Source: CAZAQV01 sp964487255
GTDB lineage: Bacteria > Myxococcota_A > Polyangia > Polyangiales > CAZAQV01
Length of the DNA: 64,000 nucleotides
Direction of reading: 5' to 3'
NCBI GenBank assembly: GCA_964487255.1
Contig: CAZAQV010000013.1
Span: 119,856 to 183,855 of the forward strand
Notes under the pieces: generated by a model
Databases searched by the model: none
Seen by the model: only the letters and a program-made list of their open reading frames with translations
Told to the model about the DNA's origin: nothing
Part shown: in pieces, positions 34,627 to 43,175 of the stretch
Layout: each line of letters begins with the position of its first letter
Position numbering within the stretch: the first letter of the stretch is position 1
Made by a program: the position numbers and the translations under genes

Positions 34627-36129
34627 ATGTACCGTTGGAACAAATGGTTTTTCTTGAGTTTCTGCCTCGCTTGTAGTGCGCAGACAGCGCCACATGTCGA
34701 AGAACGCGACGCCGCATCGGACGCCGAGGCGGGTATGGTCGACGGCGGCGATCCGGACGCAAGAGCCAAAGATGCGCGCGTTGTAATCGTTGATGGAAAC
34801 ACCTGTCTCGCACAAGACGAGGCCTGCAATGGCGCAGACGACGACTGCGATAGCGAGGTCGACGAGGGTCTCGACACCGACCATGGTTCCTTTGCCGGTT
34901 GCAAGAACTACCGCCTCTTCATCGATCGCGCGCTTGATGCGCAACTCAAGAACCAGAGCACAAAGCGTTTTGTGGTCAGCCCGAGCAGCTACGACGGTCA
35001 CGCGGATTGGGCCAATGTCGGTTTCGTGGGGCGCGGGGAATTGCTGCGCGCTTTGCAGGGGGTCGCCATGCCGTCGGCGGCCGCAACACGGCAGTCCATT
35101 GCGAAGGCGGCGATGCAACAAGCCGAGGGCTTCATCGCAACCGAAGCGAGCACGGACTGGGCACAGGAGCACCGGATCGACAAAGAACTGATGAACGGCA
35201 CGCGCGGTTGGTTCGCAAGCACGACCAGCGCCAAGGTGAGCATGTACACCACCGGACCCACACTACTCGGGTTTGTGCTGTTAGCGGAGGCCATCTACGA
35301 AGACAGCACCCTCACCGCCTACCGGACCGATGCAGACAAGTATATGGAATTCGCCGGCGAAGTCATCGACTGGTGGCTCCACCACGATTCGCTTTTTCAC
35401 AGCTCCACCGACAGCGTCGCCGTTCGTCAGAACTGGGTGTGCGAACTCGAGTCGACCAGTTCGTGTACACTTGAAAGCGGCGCCCGCGCAGTCAAATGGA
35501 ATAAGCAAACCTGGTTCTGGCGCGCGGTCGGCGCATGGACCGACGTTTCCAACAAGCACCGGCAACTCGGCAGCACCTATCGCCTGACGCGCGCGGTGCG
35601 CTTCACGCGCTGGATGAAGAAGGACATGACAGATTCTTCCGGACCATGGAGCGAAGCCGAGCCCTACATTTGGCACGCGTGGGCTGACGCACCGACGAGC
35701 TACCCTTACATCGAAGACGCCTCTCACGGTTCTTGGGACGTGGGACTCATGTTTGAGGCGTGGCGACGCGGCTGGGTCGATACCGATAACGAGGATGCTG
35801 CCTTGATGGGACCCGGAAGCGCCAGCCGCTTTCGGCACACCTACATGGACAATCTGGCGATCGCTGCCGATGCGTGCGTCGGCAACTACGTCAACGGCGA
35901 ACATAAGATCGTCGGACATAGACACTATGGCATCGAGTTACGCCCAGGACGTCGCCGGGCCTTGACGGAATGGATCGGCATGGCCAACGGAAACATCCCC
36001 TTTTTGCAGGAGCTACATGAAGACATCACCGGCAGCTGCGATGGAAACGTTCTGACTTCGTACCATGAGCACATGATTCTGCACTACGCTCGTATGATCG
36101 CTGAGCTTCGTAAAGTCCGAAAGGAATAG
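34627..36129 (+). CDS. Lipoprotein with MopE-type motif and helical C-terminal domain
   Basis: 500 residues. Signal peptide with lipobox FCLAC. An Asp/Ala linker (DAASDAEAG) and a MopE-like acidic motif (EACNGADDDCDSEVDEGLD) follow. Residues 95-495 are mainly helical with regularly spaced Trp and His residues (WWLHHDSLFH, TWFWRAVGAWTDV, PYIWHAWADAP, DASHGSWDVGLMFEAWRRGW), reminiscent of alpha/alpha-toroid enzymes such as polysaccharide lyases and glycosidases, but no family is recognised. It lies 96 bases after the DUF1552 gene in the same direction and may belong to that surface unit. Confidence 0.7.
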   Translation: MYRWNKWFFLSFCLACSAQTAPHVEERDAASDAEAGMVDGGDPDARAKDARVVIVDGNTCLAQDEACNGADDDCDSEVDEGLDTDHGSFAGCKNYRLFIDRALDAQLKNQSTKRFVVSPSSYDGHADWANVGFVGRGELLRALQGVAMPSAAATRQSIAKAAMQQAEGFIATEASTDWAQEHRIDKELMNGTRGWFASTTSAKVSMYTTGPTLLGFVLLAEAIYEDSTLTAYRTDADKYMEFAGEVIDWWLHHDSLFHSSTDSVAVRQNWVCELESTSSCTLESGARAVKWNKQTWFWRAVGAWTDVSNKHRQLGSTYRLTRAVRFTRWMKKDMTDSSGPWSEAEPYIWHAWADAPTSYPYIEDASHGSWDVGLMFEAWRRGWVDTDNEDAALMGPGSASRFRHTYMDNLAIAADACVGNYVNGEHKIVGHRHYGIELRPGRRRALTEWIGMANGNIPFLQELHEDITGSCDGNVLTSYHEHMILHYARMIAELRKVRKE

Positions 36130-36192
36130 AGGGCGCATCCTGAGGTCGCCCGGCGGGTTGCACGAAGAACGACAAGAAAATAAGAACCATTC

Positions 36193-37569
36193 GTGCTCTC
36201 AAGTACTCCACACGTCCACCAAATGCCGGCACTGCCGGTCCTTGGCAACGTCCACCAAATCGCTTCGACCCAAACGCACACGTTGCTTGAGTCGTGGGAC
36301 CGCGCGCACGGACCACTCGTGCGCTTCCGCATCTTTGGCCGCGAAGTGCTCGCGATCTCCGACCTCGAGCTTGTCCTCGAGTTCTTCAAGCGTCGGCCCG
36401 AGGCCTTTCGTCGAACTCGCAACATCGAGAAGGTCATCACAGAGCTCGGTGCACACGGCGTGTTCGACGCGGAAGGAGACGACTGGCGTCGCCAGTCGCG
36501 TCTTGTGAAGGGCGCCTTTTCACGCAAGTCGATTCAGGCGTCACTCGGCGTCTTGGACCTGGTCACTCAGCGCCTCGTGCAATCCTGGAAGCCACACAGT
36601 GGAACCACCCTCGACCTGCGGGTACCGCTAACTTGCTTCACAGCAGACGTGACAACGCTGCTCGCCTTCGGCTACGACCTCAACACCGTCGAACGCCAGA
36701 GCGACGTTCAAGCTCAGATTCAGACCATCTTCGATGCCATCGGTCGTAGGCTTACCGCCCCGTTCTCTTACTGGCGCTACCTGCCGCTACCCAGAGACCG
36801 GGCGGTGACGCGCGCCGTCCGATCCCTGCAACCACTGGTCCTCGACGTCATCGCGCGGGCTAAATCCGAAGAGCCGACGCGGCAAACCCTTTTGGCAGGG
36901 ATGCTCGAAGCACGGGAACGCGAGGACTTCAGCGACCAGGACGTCTATGGAAACGTGCTGACACTGCTCTTGGCAGGAGAGGACACGACAGCCAACGGGT
37001 TGGCCTGGGCGCTCTACTACCTCGCACTCCACCCGCACTGGCAAACGCAGATTCGAGACGAGGCGACGTCCGTTCTGGGTGAGCGCATCACGCCCGAACA
37101 CATCAGTGAGTTGTCCGGATTGCGAGCAGCGGAGGCCGTCTTTAAGGAGGCCTTGCGCCTTCGCTCGCCAGCTCCCTTCGTCTTTTTCGAGCCCACCGAA
37201 GACACCGAGGTTAGGGGACTCAAGCTCCGCAAGGGACAGATCGTTGTCGCACTTACGCGCCGTATCGCCATGAATGAAAAGCACTTCAGCGAGCCAGAAC
37301 GCTTCATGCCCGAGCGCTGGCTGCAAAAGCGCAGCGAAGGCTGGAACCACAACCTCAAAGCGGCATTGGCCTTCGGGTCAGGACCGCGCACCTGCCCGGG
37401 CGCGCAATTGTCTGTACTCGAGGCCCAAGTCCTGCTTGCGGCCATCTGCCGCAACTTCGATCTTCGCTTTGATGGCAGTGACGAGGACATCGAAGAAATC
37501 TTTTCCTTCGTCATGCACCCCAAGTCCATGCCCATCCGAATCACCACACGAACCCCGGCGCGCACCTGA
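36193..37569 (+). CDS. Cytochrome P450
   Basis: 458 residues from GTG 36193 (an ATG at 36223 is an alternative). Signatures: Pro-rich start MPALPVLGNVHQI, WRRQSRLVKGAF (helix C), I-helix LLLAGEDTT, Glu-x-x-Arg in FKEALRLRS, PERFMPERW and the heme loop FGSGPRTCPG with the axial Cys. It is a soluble class of monooxygenase needing ferredoxin/reductase partners, none of which is in the window. The sequence resembles the fatty-acid/terpene-type P450s with the FGSGPR-C-PG loop; substrate unknown. The gene stands alone. Confidence 0.93.
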   Translation: MLSSTPHVHQMPALPVLGNVHQIASTQTHTLLESWDRAHGPLVRFRIFGREVLAISDLELVLEFFKRRPEAFRRTRNIEKVITELGAHGVFDAEGDDWRRQSRLVKGAFSRKSIQASLGVLDLVTQRLVQSWKPHSGTTLDLRVPLTCFTADVTTLLAFGYDLNTVERQSDVQAQIQTIFDAIGRRLTAPFSYWRYLPLPRDRAVTRAVRSLQPLVLDVIARAKSEEPTRQTLLAGMLEAREREDFSDQDVYGNVLTLLLAGEDTTANGLAWALYYLALHPHWQTQIRDEATSVLGERITPEHISELSGLRAAEAVFKEALRLRSPAPFVFFEPTEDTEVRGLKLRKGQIVVALTRRIAMNEKHFSEPERFMPERWLQKRSEGWNHNLKAALAFGSGPRTCPGAQLSVLEAQVLLAAICRNFDLRFDGSDEDIEEIFSFVMHPKSMPIRITTRTPART

Positions 37570-37714
37570 ACGGGTTGTCGCACACGCCCCAGTTGTGGCC
37601 GTATGTCGCACTCGGGACGAGGACCAACCCTACCATTTGCGCGAAGAATCACGCTTTTCGTTTTGGCATCCTCCTTGCTGTTGAACTGCTTAACAGGACT
37701 CAACAGGAGCAGTC

Positions 37715-38062
37715 ATGATCAAGATTACACATCAACAAGGCTCGTTCATCGAACTGGTGGCGAGCGGCAAGGTCGATCGGTCCGACTACGCGAGCGTGGC
37801 GCCCCAACTCGAGGAAGCCGCTTCGAGTGGGAACATGCGTTCGCTCATTCAACTCAAAGACTTTGAAGGCTGGACCACCGGTGGTCTCATCGAAGAGTTC
37901 AAGTTCGATGCCGAACACCGAGACGATTTGGAGAAGACGGCGATCGTCGGCGATCGCAAGTGGGAAAGGTGGGCGACACGGCTCTCACGGCCTTTCTTTT
38001 CCGGCAAGATGAGGTTTTTCGAAGATGCCGCACAAGCGAGACGCTGGGTCCAAGCCCCCTGA
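37715..38062 (+). CDS. SpoIIAA/STAS-like protein
   Basis: 115 residues. The alternating strand/helix pattern and the segments FIELVASGKVDRSDY, LIQLKDFEGWTTGGL, DDLEKTAIVGDRKWERW and MRFFEDAAQARRWV match the SpoIIAA-like family (STAS fold), whose members occur widely and are thought to bind lipophilic ligands or serve as anti-anti-sigma-like modules. Cytoplasmic, no signal. CAGGAG lies upstream of the ATG. Convergent with the next gene, 6 bases apart. Confidence 0.85.
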   Translation: MIKITHQQGSFIELVASGKVDRSDYASVAPQLEEAASSGNMRSLIQLKDFEGWTTGGLIEEFKFDAEHRDDLEKTAIVGDRKWERWATRLSRPFFSGKMRFFEDAAQARRWVQAP

Positions 38063-38068
38063 GCACAT

Positions 38069-38473
38069 TCACTCGCGCGGCATGCGTTGCCAGAAGCCGG
38101 CTTCGTCGAGGTACGCGACGATGTTTTCGAGCGGAACTCGGTCGGTGCGAAGTGCCGGGTCTTGGCCCTCGTCGTAGGGCGTGGGCAGAGCTTCGAGCAA
38201 CAGCTGCTCGTCGGTGATGCCGCGCACGTGCCCTTGGCACTGTCGGTCTCCGCGCAAACGCAAGCGCACGGGACTGGTCGCATCTTGAAGTATCTGCAGC
38301 ACAGCCGCCCGGTCTCGCGTCGACGCGCGCTGGGCCTGGACATAGCCGCGGAGCGAGCGGAGTTCCTTTTCGGCACCCTCCAGTCGAAGCGCCAGCGCCT
38401 TGTTGTCGTTGCGAGCCGTGAAAAACACAAACGCCAGGGCAGCGAGCACCAGAACTTCGAGGCCAGAAAACAT
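38069..38473 (-). CDS. Membrane-anchored coiled-coil protein of unknown function
   Basis: 134 residues. An N-terminal hydrophobic anchor (LEVLVLAALAFVFFTA) is followed by a short coiled coil (NKALALRLEGAEKELRSLR), then a mixed domain with two hydrophobic strands and the segment PLENIVAYLDEAGFWQR. No known motif. It converges on the SpoIIAA-like gene. Confidence 0.55.
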   Translation of the reverse strand: MFSGLEVLVLAALAFVFFTARNDNKALALRLEGAEKELRSLRGYVQAQRASTRDRAAVLQILQDATSPVRLRLRGDRQCQGHVRGITDEQLLLEALPTPYDEGQDPALRTDRVPLENIVAYLDEAGFWQRMPRE

Positions 38474-38551
38474 GACGTGTGGTGCACGCCCCTCGCATCT
38501 TAGTCAAGGCTCGTCGTCGTTGGTCGTAGGCTTTGCTGAACGGGAAACCAA

Positions 38552-40048
38552 TTAGCAAGACGGGGAACACGATTGGGTACCGAGACATTTCCCGCAATCG
38601 CTGGGGCAACTCAGGCAGCTCTCGCCTCCGGAGTCCTCGCTCCCCAAGCAAGGCGTCAGATTAATTTCACCATCGCAATACAGGTCCCCGCAAACCGAGA
38701 ACGTGCGAGAAGGATAGGCTGCACAAGATCCGGAACAGTCAGCGGGGCATGACGCATCGACCTTCTCGTCGACACTGCAATAACCATCCCCGCATACCTC
38801 TCTGCAATCGGCCGGACACGTTTCAACGGTTTCGTCGCCGATGCACAAGCCATCGCTACACCCCTGCGGGCAGTCGGCTGGACAGGTCCGCGTTCGCTCG
38901 AAGGGATCACAGACGCCGTCTCCACACTCGGGTTGACCTGGAAGGCAGTCTTGCGGGCAATCTCTCAGCTCGCTTGGACAGCAAACGCCGTCACCGCATT
39001 CGCAGTCTTCCGCAGCCAGGCAGGTGGCGGTGACTCTCTCGTGGCGATAACGGTCTCCGCGCACAATCCAAGTGAGGTCGCAGGTGTCGCCTGGCACACA
39101 AGCCTCGTCGCAACACGAAAGCAGATCACCGGGTGCCCAGTTGTAGACGGACTCGGCAATGGCGTTGCTCGAGCAGGCACCCACATTGAAAACGGTCTGC
39201 TCCTGCTCATCGCAGTCGATCAGGACACCAGCAACCCCGCAGGTCGTGCCGGGCAGAAGTCCGAGCTGCGTAGGGCTGACGCACTGCCGTCCTGGGTCGC
39301 AGCCGCAGGCCGTGCCGAAGCAGGTTTGACTCGTTGCACAACTCGAGACGGCTTCTCCTTTTTGCTCGTCGTAAGCCAAGAATGCGGCATCGCGAGACGA
39401 ATCCCTGAGCCAGGCCGTCAGCGCGGGAAAGCAGGACAGACCCCGGCTGCAGTACGTCGGCGTTCGCCCCGCGGCGCCCGCCCGCCCGACACGGCAGCTT
39501 GCCCCCGCACCTGGCGTCGGAGAACCCCGAAAAAGAGGGTCTTCGAAGTCTCGAACGCAACGCTTGGGCGTCGAGGGGTCCGCGTCCTCATCGATACAGC
39601 AGTGCGCAGGACCACAGTCACACGCATTTTCGCACCGGTAGGTCAGGTCCTCCGCGCATGTTCCACGGCGGCCATCCGCTTCGACGCACCAGTGACCAGG
39701 CGGGCATGGCGCCGCGCCGCAATGATAGATCGGGTTATCCGCTTCGAACCGGCAAGCACCGCGGTGACAGAACCATTCCGGCATACAATCATGGTGGTCG
39801 TCGCACGAACCATTGCCTGCATCGACCCGCGTCAAAGCATCGAGGGATGCATCTTTGGGAAGTACACCAGCCTCTCCGCTTGAGTCCATGTTGGCTGCTG
39901 CATCCCCTGTCGGAGTCGAGCCATCGCTTGCATCCGATCCAGCGTCGCGTGGCGCTGAATCGTCGTTGCTACACGCCACGAGGAGCACGACGACGAGAAC
40001 GGCGTGGGTGAACGCTAACCCCATGCTTGTCGGTCCGTAAAGCGCCAT
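38552..40048 (-). CDS. Large Cys-rich lipoprotein with CGDGxC repeats
   Basis: 498 residues. Signal peptide with lipobox LLVAC; either ATG 40048 or ATG 40024 may be used. An Asp/Ser/Ala linker follows (DAGSDASDGSTPTGDAA). About 50 Cys are spread through the mature part, and the C-terminal third repeats CGDGxC-x5-E-x4-CPxDC four times (for example CGDGVCDPFERTRTCPADC). The pattern implies a disulfide-rich rod on the cell surface. No catalytic motif. Repeats of this kind are common in Myxococcota exported proteins. Confidence 0.75.
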   Translation of the reverse strand: MALYGPTSMGLAFTHAVLVVVLLVACSNDDSAPRDAGSDASDGSTPTGDAAANMDSSGEAGVLPKDASLDALTRVDAGNGSCDDHHDCMPEWFCHRGACRFEADNPIYHCGAAPCPPGHWCVEADGRRGTCAEDLTYRCENACDCGPAHCCIDEDADPSTPKRCVRDFEDPLFRGSPTPGAGASCRVGRAGAAGRTPTYCSRGLSCFPALTAWLRDSSRDAAFLAYDEQKGEAVSSCATSQTCFGTACGCDPGRQCVSPTQLGLLPGTTCGVAGVLIDCDEQEQTVFNVGACSSNAIAESVYNWAPGDLLSCCDEACVPGDTCDLTWIVRGDRYRHERVTATCLAAEDCECGDGVCCPSELRDCPQDCLPGQPECGDGVCDPFERTRTCPADCPQGCSDGLCIGDETVETCPADCREVCGDGYCSVDEKVDASCPADCSGSCAAYPSRTFSVCGDLYCDGEINLTPCLGSEDSGGESCLSCPSDCGKCLGTQSCSPSC

Positions 40049-40233
40049 GCGAACCGATTATCTCAGGTCTTGACGTTCTGTGACAGGGCTGGGACGGCAA
40101 GCATAACGTCAGACAGACGCCAACCGAGTGCATAAGCAAGTGTGGTCGGCCTGTACGACGATGTCGCATTGTCGGAACCGATTCAGCATGGGACGATCGA
40201 GACTTACAACATTCGCTTAGGAGGAAAACACGA

Positions 40234-41351
40234 ATGCGATACTTAATTATAACTAGCCTATTCTTAACACAGAGCTTACTTACGGGTTGCAGCTGCGGCG
40301 ACAGCGATCCCGATCCCGGAACCACCGATGGTTCGATCGACGGCAGCACGACCGCCGATGGCAGCACAACCGCCGATGGCAGCACAACCGCCGATGGCAG
40401 CACAACCGCCGATGGNNNNNNNNNNNNNNNNNNNNNNNNNNNNNNNNNNNNNNNNNNNNNNNNNNNNNNNNNNNNNNNNNNNNNNNNNNNNNNNNNNNNN
40501 NNNNNNNNNNNNNNNGCAGCACAACCGCCGATGGCAGCACAACCGCCGATGGCAGCACAACCGCCGATGGAGGTACGATTAGTTGCGTTCCGCCGACCGT
40601 CGATTGCGGCGGCACATGTATCAATGTGCTTGCGGACCCGACCAACTGCGGAAAGTGCGGGAACTCGTGCAATGGAAACGATGTCTGCAACGCGGGAGCA
40701 TGCGCGGCGACGTGCGGCGGTCTGACCGACTGCTCGGGCACTTGCGTCGACATCGGCTTCGACAGCGCAAACTGTGGGACCTGCGGCGAAGCCTGTCCCA
40801 ACGGCGAGGGCTGCATCAACGAAAGCTGTCAAACCTGTCCACAGGGCGCACCTGACTTGTGCGGGACACGCTGCACAGATCTGGACAACGACTCTGCCAA
40901 CTGCGGCACTTGCGGCAACACTTGCGCGGCCAACTACCAGTGTAACGGCGGAGACTGCGAGCTCAACTGCCGCGGCGGTCTCGACGAGTGTAACGGCGCG
41001 TGTGTGAACTTTGACGAGGATCCGGCCAACTGCGGTAGCTGCGGTATTCCATGTGCCAATGACCAAGTGTGCCGGGGAGGCGGCTGCGAGACAGACTGCG
41101 GCGGTCTAACAGACTGCTCTGGCGTTTGCGTCGATACCCAAGACAATCCCGAGCATTGCGGCGCGTGCGGTAACGGATGCACTGACACGCAAGAGTGCAA
41201 CGGTGACACCTGTGAAGACTGCCCTGCGGGTCAGGTCCGATGCGGAGACCAGTGCCGTGACCTTTCAGATGAAGACGGTCATTGCGGACGCTGCTTCAAT
41301 CGCTGCGAAGGTAACTTAAAGTGTCGCGCAGGGTTCTGCACCCTCGATTAG
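40234..41351 (+). CDS. Lipoprotein with Ser-Thr-Thr-Ala-Asp-Gly repeats and Cys-rich body (interrupted by an assembly gap)
   Basis: Start ATG 40234 with TTAGGAGGAAAA upstream. Signal peptide with lipobox LLTGC then SCGDSDPDPG. Next come 18-bp tandem units coding GSTTAD, cut by 100 N at 40416-40515, and after it further units and a Cys-rich body of about 250 residues with repeated CGxCGxxC modules (TNCGKCGNSC, ANCGTCGEAC, EHCGACGNGC). The reading frame before and after the N run differs, so the printed length is wrong; with a perfect repeat, the missing part is 17 + 18k bases, which restores the frame. Likely a long flexible stalk with a disulfide-rich head. Confidence 0.8.
40342..40569 (+). 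repeat. 18-bp tandem repeat (STTADG units) with unresolved middle
   Basis: Nearly identical 18-bp units (GGCAGCACAACCGCCGAT) flank the 100-N gap, about four before and three after. The first unit has one difference (ACGACC for ACAACC). Confidence 0.85.
40416..40515. other. Assembly gap of exactly 100 N
   Basis: A round-number placeholder inside the 18-bp repeat. It is not a measured distance because the frame is lost across it as printed. Confidence 0.95.
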
Positions 41352-41373
41352 CGACCGTCCACGCGGAACGAAG

Positions 41374-41408
41374 GCCCGGGTCCAGCATTGGATCCGGGCT
41401 TTCTCTTT
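41374..41408 (+). terminator. Rho-independent terminator after the STTADG lipoprotein gene
   Basis: GCCCGGGTCCA (41374-41384), loop GCAT, and TGGATCCGGGC (41389-41399) form an 11-bp stem with one G-T pair, followed by TTTCTCTTT. It lies 23 bases after the stop. Confidence 0.85.
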
Positions 41409-41440
41409 CCTGCACTTAGATACTTGAATTAGTCGACAAT

Positions 41441-41866
41441 CTAAGACTTCGACTCGGCTTCAACCGCATCGAGACCAGCTTGATAGACACCTTCGAACAT
41501 CTGTCGTGCCTCATCGTCAGAGACGCCCTTCGCCAAGAAGCTTCCGCTCCAGGTAACGGTGCTCGTCCCGTCTCCGTTGTCGGAAACGGAAATCTTGCCG
41601 TGATAGTCGTCTACGGGAAAAGGGTGCTCGACGAAGCGATAGCTATAGCTTCGCGCCGCAGAGTCATAGCTCTCCAACTCCTCTTTGAGCGTTGCACCAT
41701 CGCCGAGCGTGAGCGTTCGAATGGCGCCGACGTCCTCGCCTTCAGCAACTGTCTTGTCGATTGCAGGGTGCCACTCGTGAATGGTGCCCCAACCACCTAC
41801 GCGCGCCCAACAATGGTCTGACGATGTAGAGACGTTCTTGCTAACAGATACTTCTAGTTTACCCAT
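41441..41866 (-). CDS. SRPBCC-fold protein (polyketide cyclase/START-like)
   Basis: 141 residues. The start MGKLEVSVSKNVSTSSDHCWARVGG and the pattern GGWGTIHEWHPAI, GAIRTLTLGDGATLKEELES, YSYRFVEHPFPVDDYHGKIS and TSTVTWSGSF match the SRPBCC superfamily (PF10604-like) with a hydrophobic cavity and a long C-terminal helix (DEARQMFEGVYQAGLDAV). A GGGGGT site precedes the ATG. Ligand unknown; cytoplasmic. It is the only gene between two terminator-separated units and diverges from the barrel-like protein. Confidence 0.85.
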   Translation of the reverse strand: MGKLEVSVSKNVSTSSDHCWARVGGWGTIHEWHPAIDKTVAEGEDVGAIRTLTLGDGATLKEELESYDSAARSYSYRFVEHPFPVDDYHGKISVSDNGDGTSTVTWSGSFLAKGVSDDEARQMFEGVYQAGLDAVEAESKS

Positions 41867-42194
41867 AACGTTACCCCCTTATGGCTTTTGGTAAGCCATT
41901 CTTCTATCACGCATTCAGACAAGAAGAACCTACGGTGGACAACGATTGCGTGCTGACGCTCACACTCGACACTGTTCGAAGCGCACTGCAGCGGCACAGA
42001 CCAGCCTGCATCAACAATCCCGCTCAGGCTTCTATTTCAGCGAAGACACATTGTCTCAAAGCGTTGCGACGACCGTCACGATGGCTGGCAGCATTCACGG
42101 CAGAAGCGACGACAGGCGTGAGATTTCTGCGTTTCGCGAGCCAGGCCAAGTGGCGCACTCCTTGCACTGCTCACGTTGCAACAAAGGAGTGTCT
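41867..42194. other. Intergenic region between divergent genes with a small inverted repeat
   Basis: No gene supported: a 105-codon frame from 41881 has no family features. ATGGCTT/AAGCCAT (41881-41899, 5-base loop) lies 14 bases upstream of the SRPBCC start and could be an operator or RNA hairpin. Confidence 0.4.
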
Positions 42195-42923
42195 ATGAAA
42201 CCTAGCTATCCAATCGTCATCATCGCGACAGTTGCACTATCGTGGTCATCGCGCGCATCGGCGGACGAACGGTCACAGCATCAAGCCCTGCCGTCGGGTG
42301 CGGAGGGCTCTGGCCAGCCCGGTTCAATCCGTGCAGAAGTCTTTGGCAACCTCGGACTGCTTGGTCGACGAAGTACCCAGCTCGAAGATTGGGGAATCGA
42401 AATCAATGATGAACTGGCGCCGAGTCTGGGCGCAGGTGTCGGACTTAGTCTCCTCTTGAGCAAGCACTTCGGCATTGGTGGGCGCTTCGAGGTGACCCGC
42501 TTTGCGCACGAGCCCAACCAGGGTGTGGTTGTCTTCGGCGGGCGAGCTGGTTTGGCCGGAGCCGGCCGTTCAGGGGGCTTGGGCGGGGTCGGTCTGGCTG
42601 GATCAGGCCCAGCTTCTGAAGACTTTGTCGTGATCGACGTCGCGCTTTTGCCGCGCGTACGCTTTCCCATCTCGGGTTCACGCGCGGCGGTGTACGGAAT
42701 CGTGCCAGTGGGCGTCTCCATCTACGAAGATAGTCAAACGGGACTTCGCTACGGCGGCATGGCGGGTCTCGAGACCTTCATATCTAGTGATCTCGGGTTC
42801 TTTTCCGAACTAGGCTACCAGGTTCGAACGAGGGCTGACGGCAACGAAACGCTCGGATACGCACCGATGCGGGTCACACTCTCTGAGCTGTCGATTCGCC
42901 TTGGTGTCGTCTTCTCGCCGTGA
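42195..42923 (+). CDS. Exported outer-membrane beta-barrel-like protein
   Basis: 242 residues from ATG 42195 with AAAGGAG upstream. Sec signal peptide ending SRASA. The mature sequence shows the alternating pattern and Gly-rich turns of a small outer-membrane barrel (RAEVFGNLGLLGRRS, GAGVGLSLLLSKHFGIGGRFEV, SDLGFFSELGYQVRT), with a Gly/Ala-rich loop near 115-135 (RAGLAGAGRSGGLGGVGLAG). It ends in LGVVFSP rather than the usual terminal Phe. Function unknown. Confidence 0.65.
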   Translation: MKPSYPIVIIATVALSWSSRASADERSQHQALPSGAEGSGQPGSIRAEVFGNLGLLGRRSTQLEDWGIEINDELAPSLGAGVGLSLLLSKHFGIGGRFEVTRFAHEPNQGVVVFGGRAGLAGAGRSGGLGGVGLAGSGPASEDFVVIDVALLPRVRFPISGSRAAVYGIVPVGVSIYEDSQTGLRYGGMAGLETFISSDLGFFSELGYQVRTRADGNETLGYAPMRVTLSELSIRLGVVFSP

Positions 42924-43175
42924 ACGTTCAGCTTGCGTCACAGCCACCGGGGTGTCAGCCTTCGTGCATCTCAGGGCCTTTGCTGCCCGTCGTCCTGCCC
43001 CGGCCACCAAGCCCACATAAAGCTGCGGTGCCACAAAATGGGGTGATTTCGTTTTCAGCGCGTGTAGGGACGGGACGCGTAGTTACCTAACCCAAAGCCC
43101 GCATGCACGAAAGCCGTTTCACGGCACTCAACAATTAGCTCGCAGCATGTCGAGGCTCCAAGCAAAGGAGTCACG

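Noticed and set aside
40234..41351. CRISPR-like array suggested by short regular repeats
   Set aside because: The repeats are contiguous 18-bp coding units without spacers, inside a lipoprotein gene.
41881..42198. 105-codon plus-strand frame between divergent genes
   Set aside because: No ribosome site, no domain, low-complexity basic composition.
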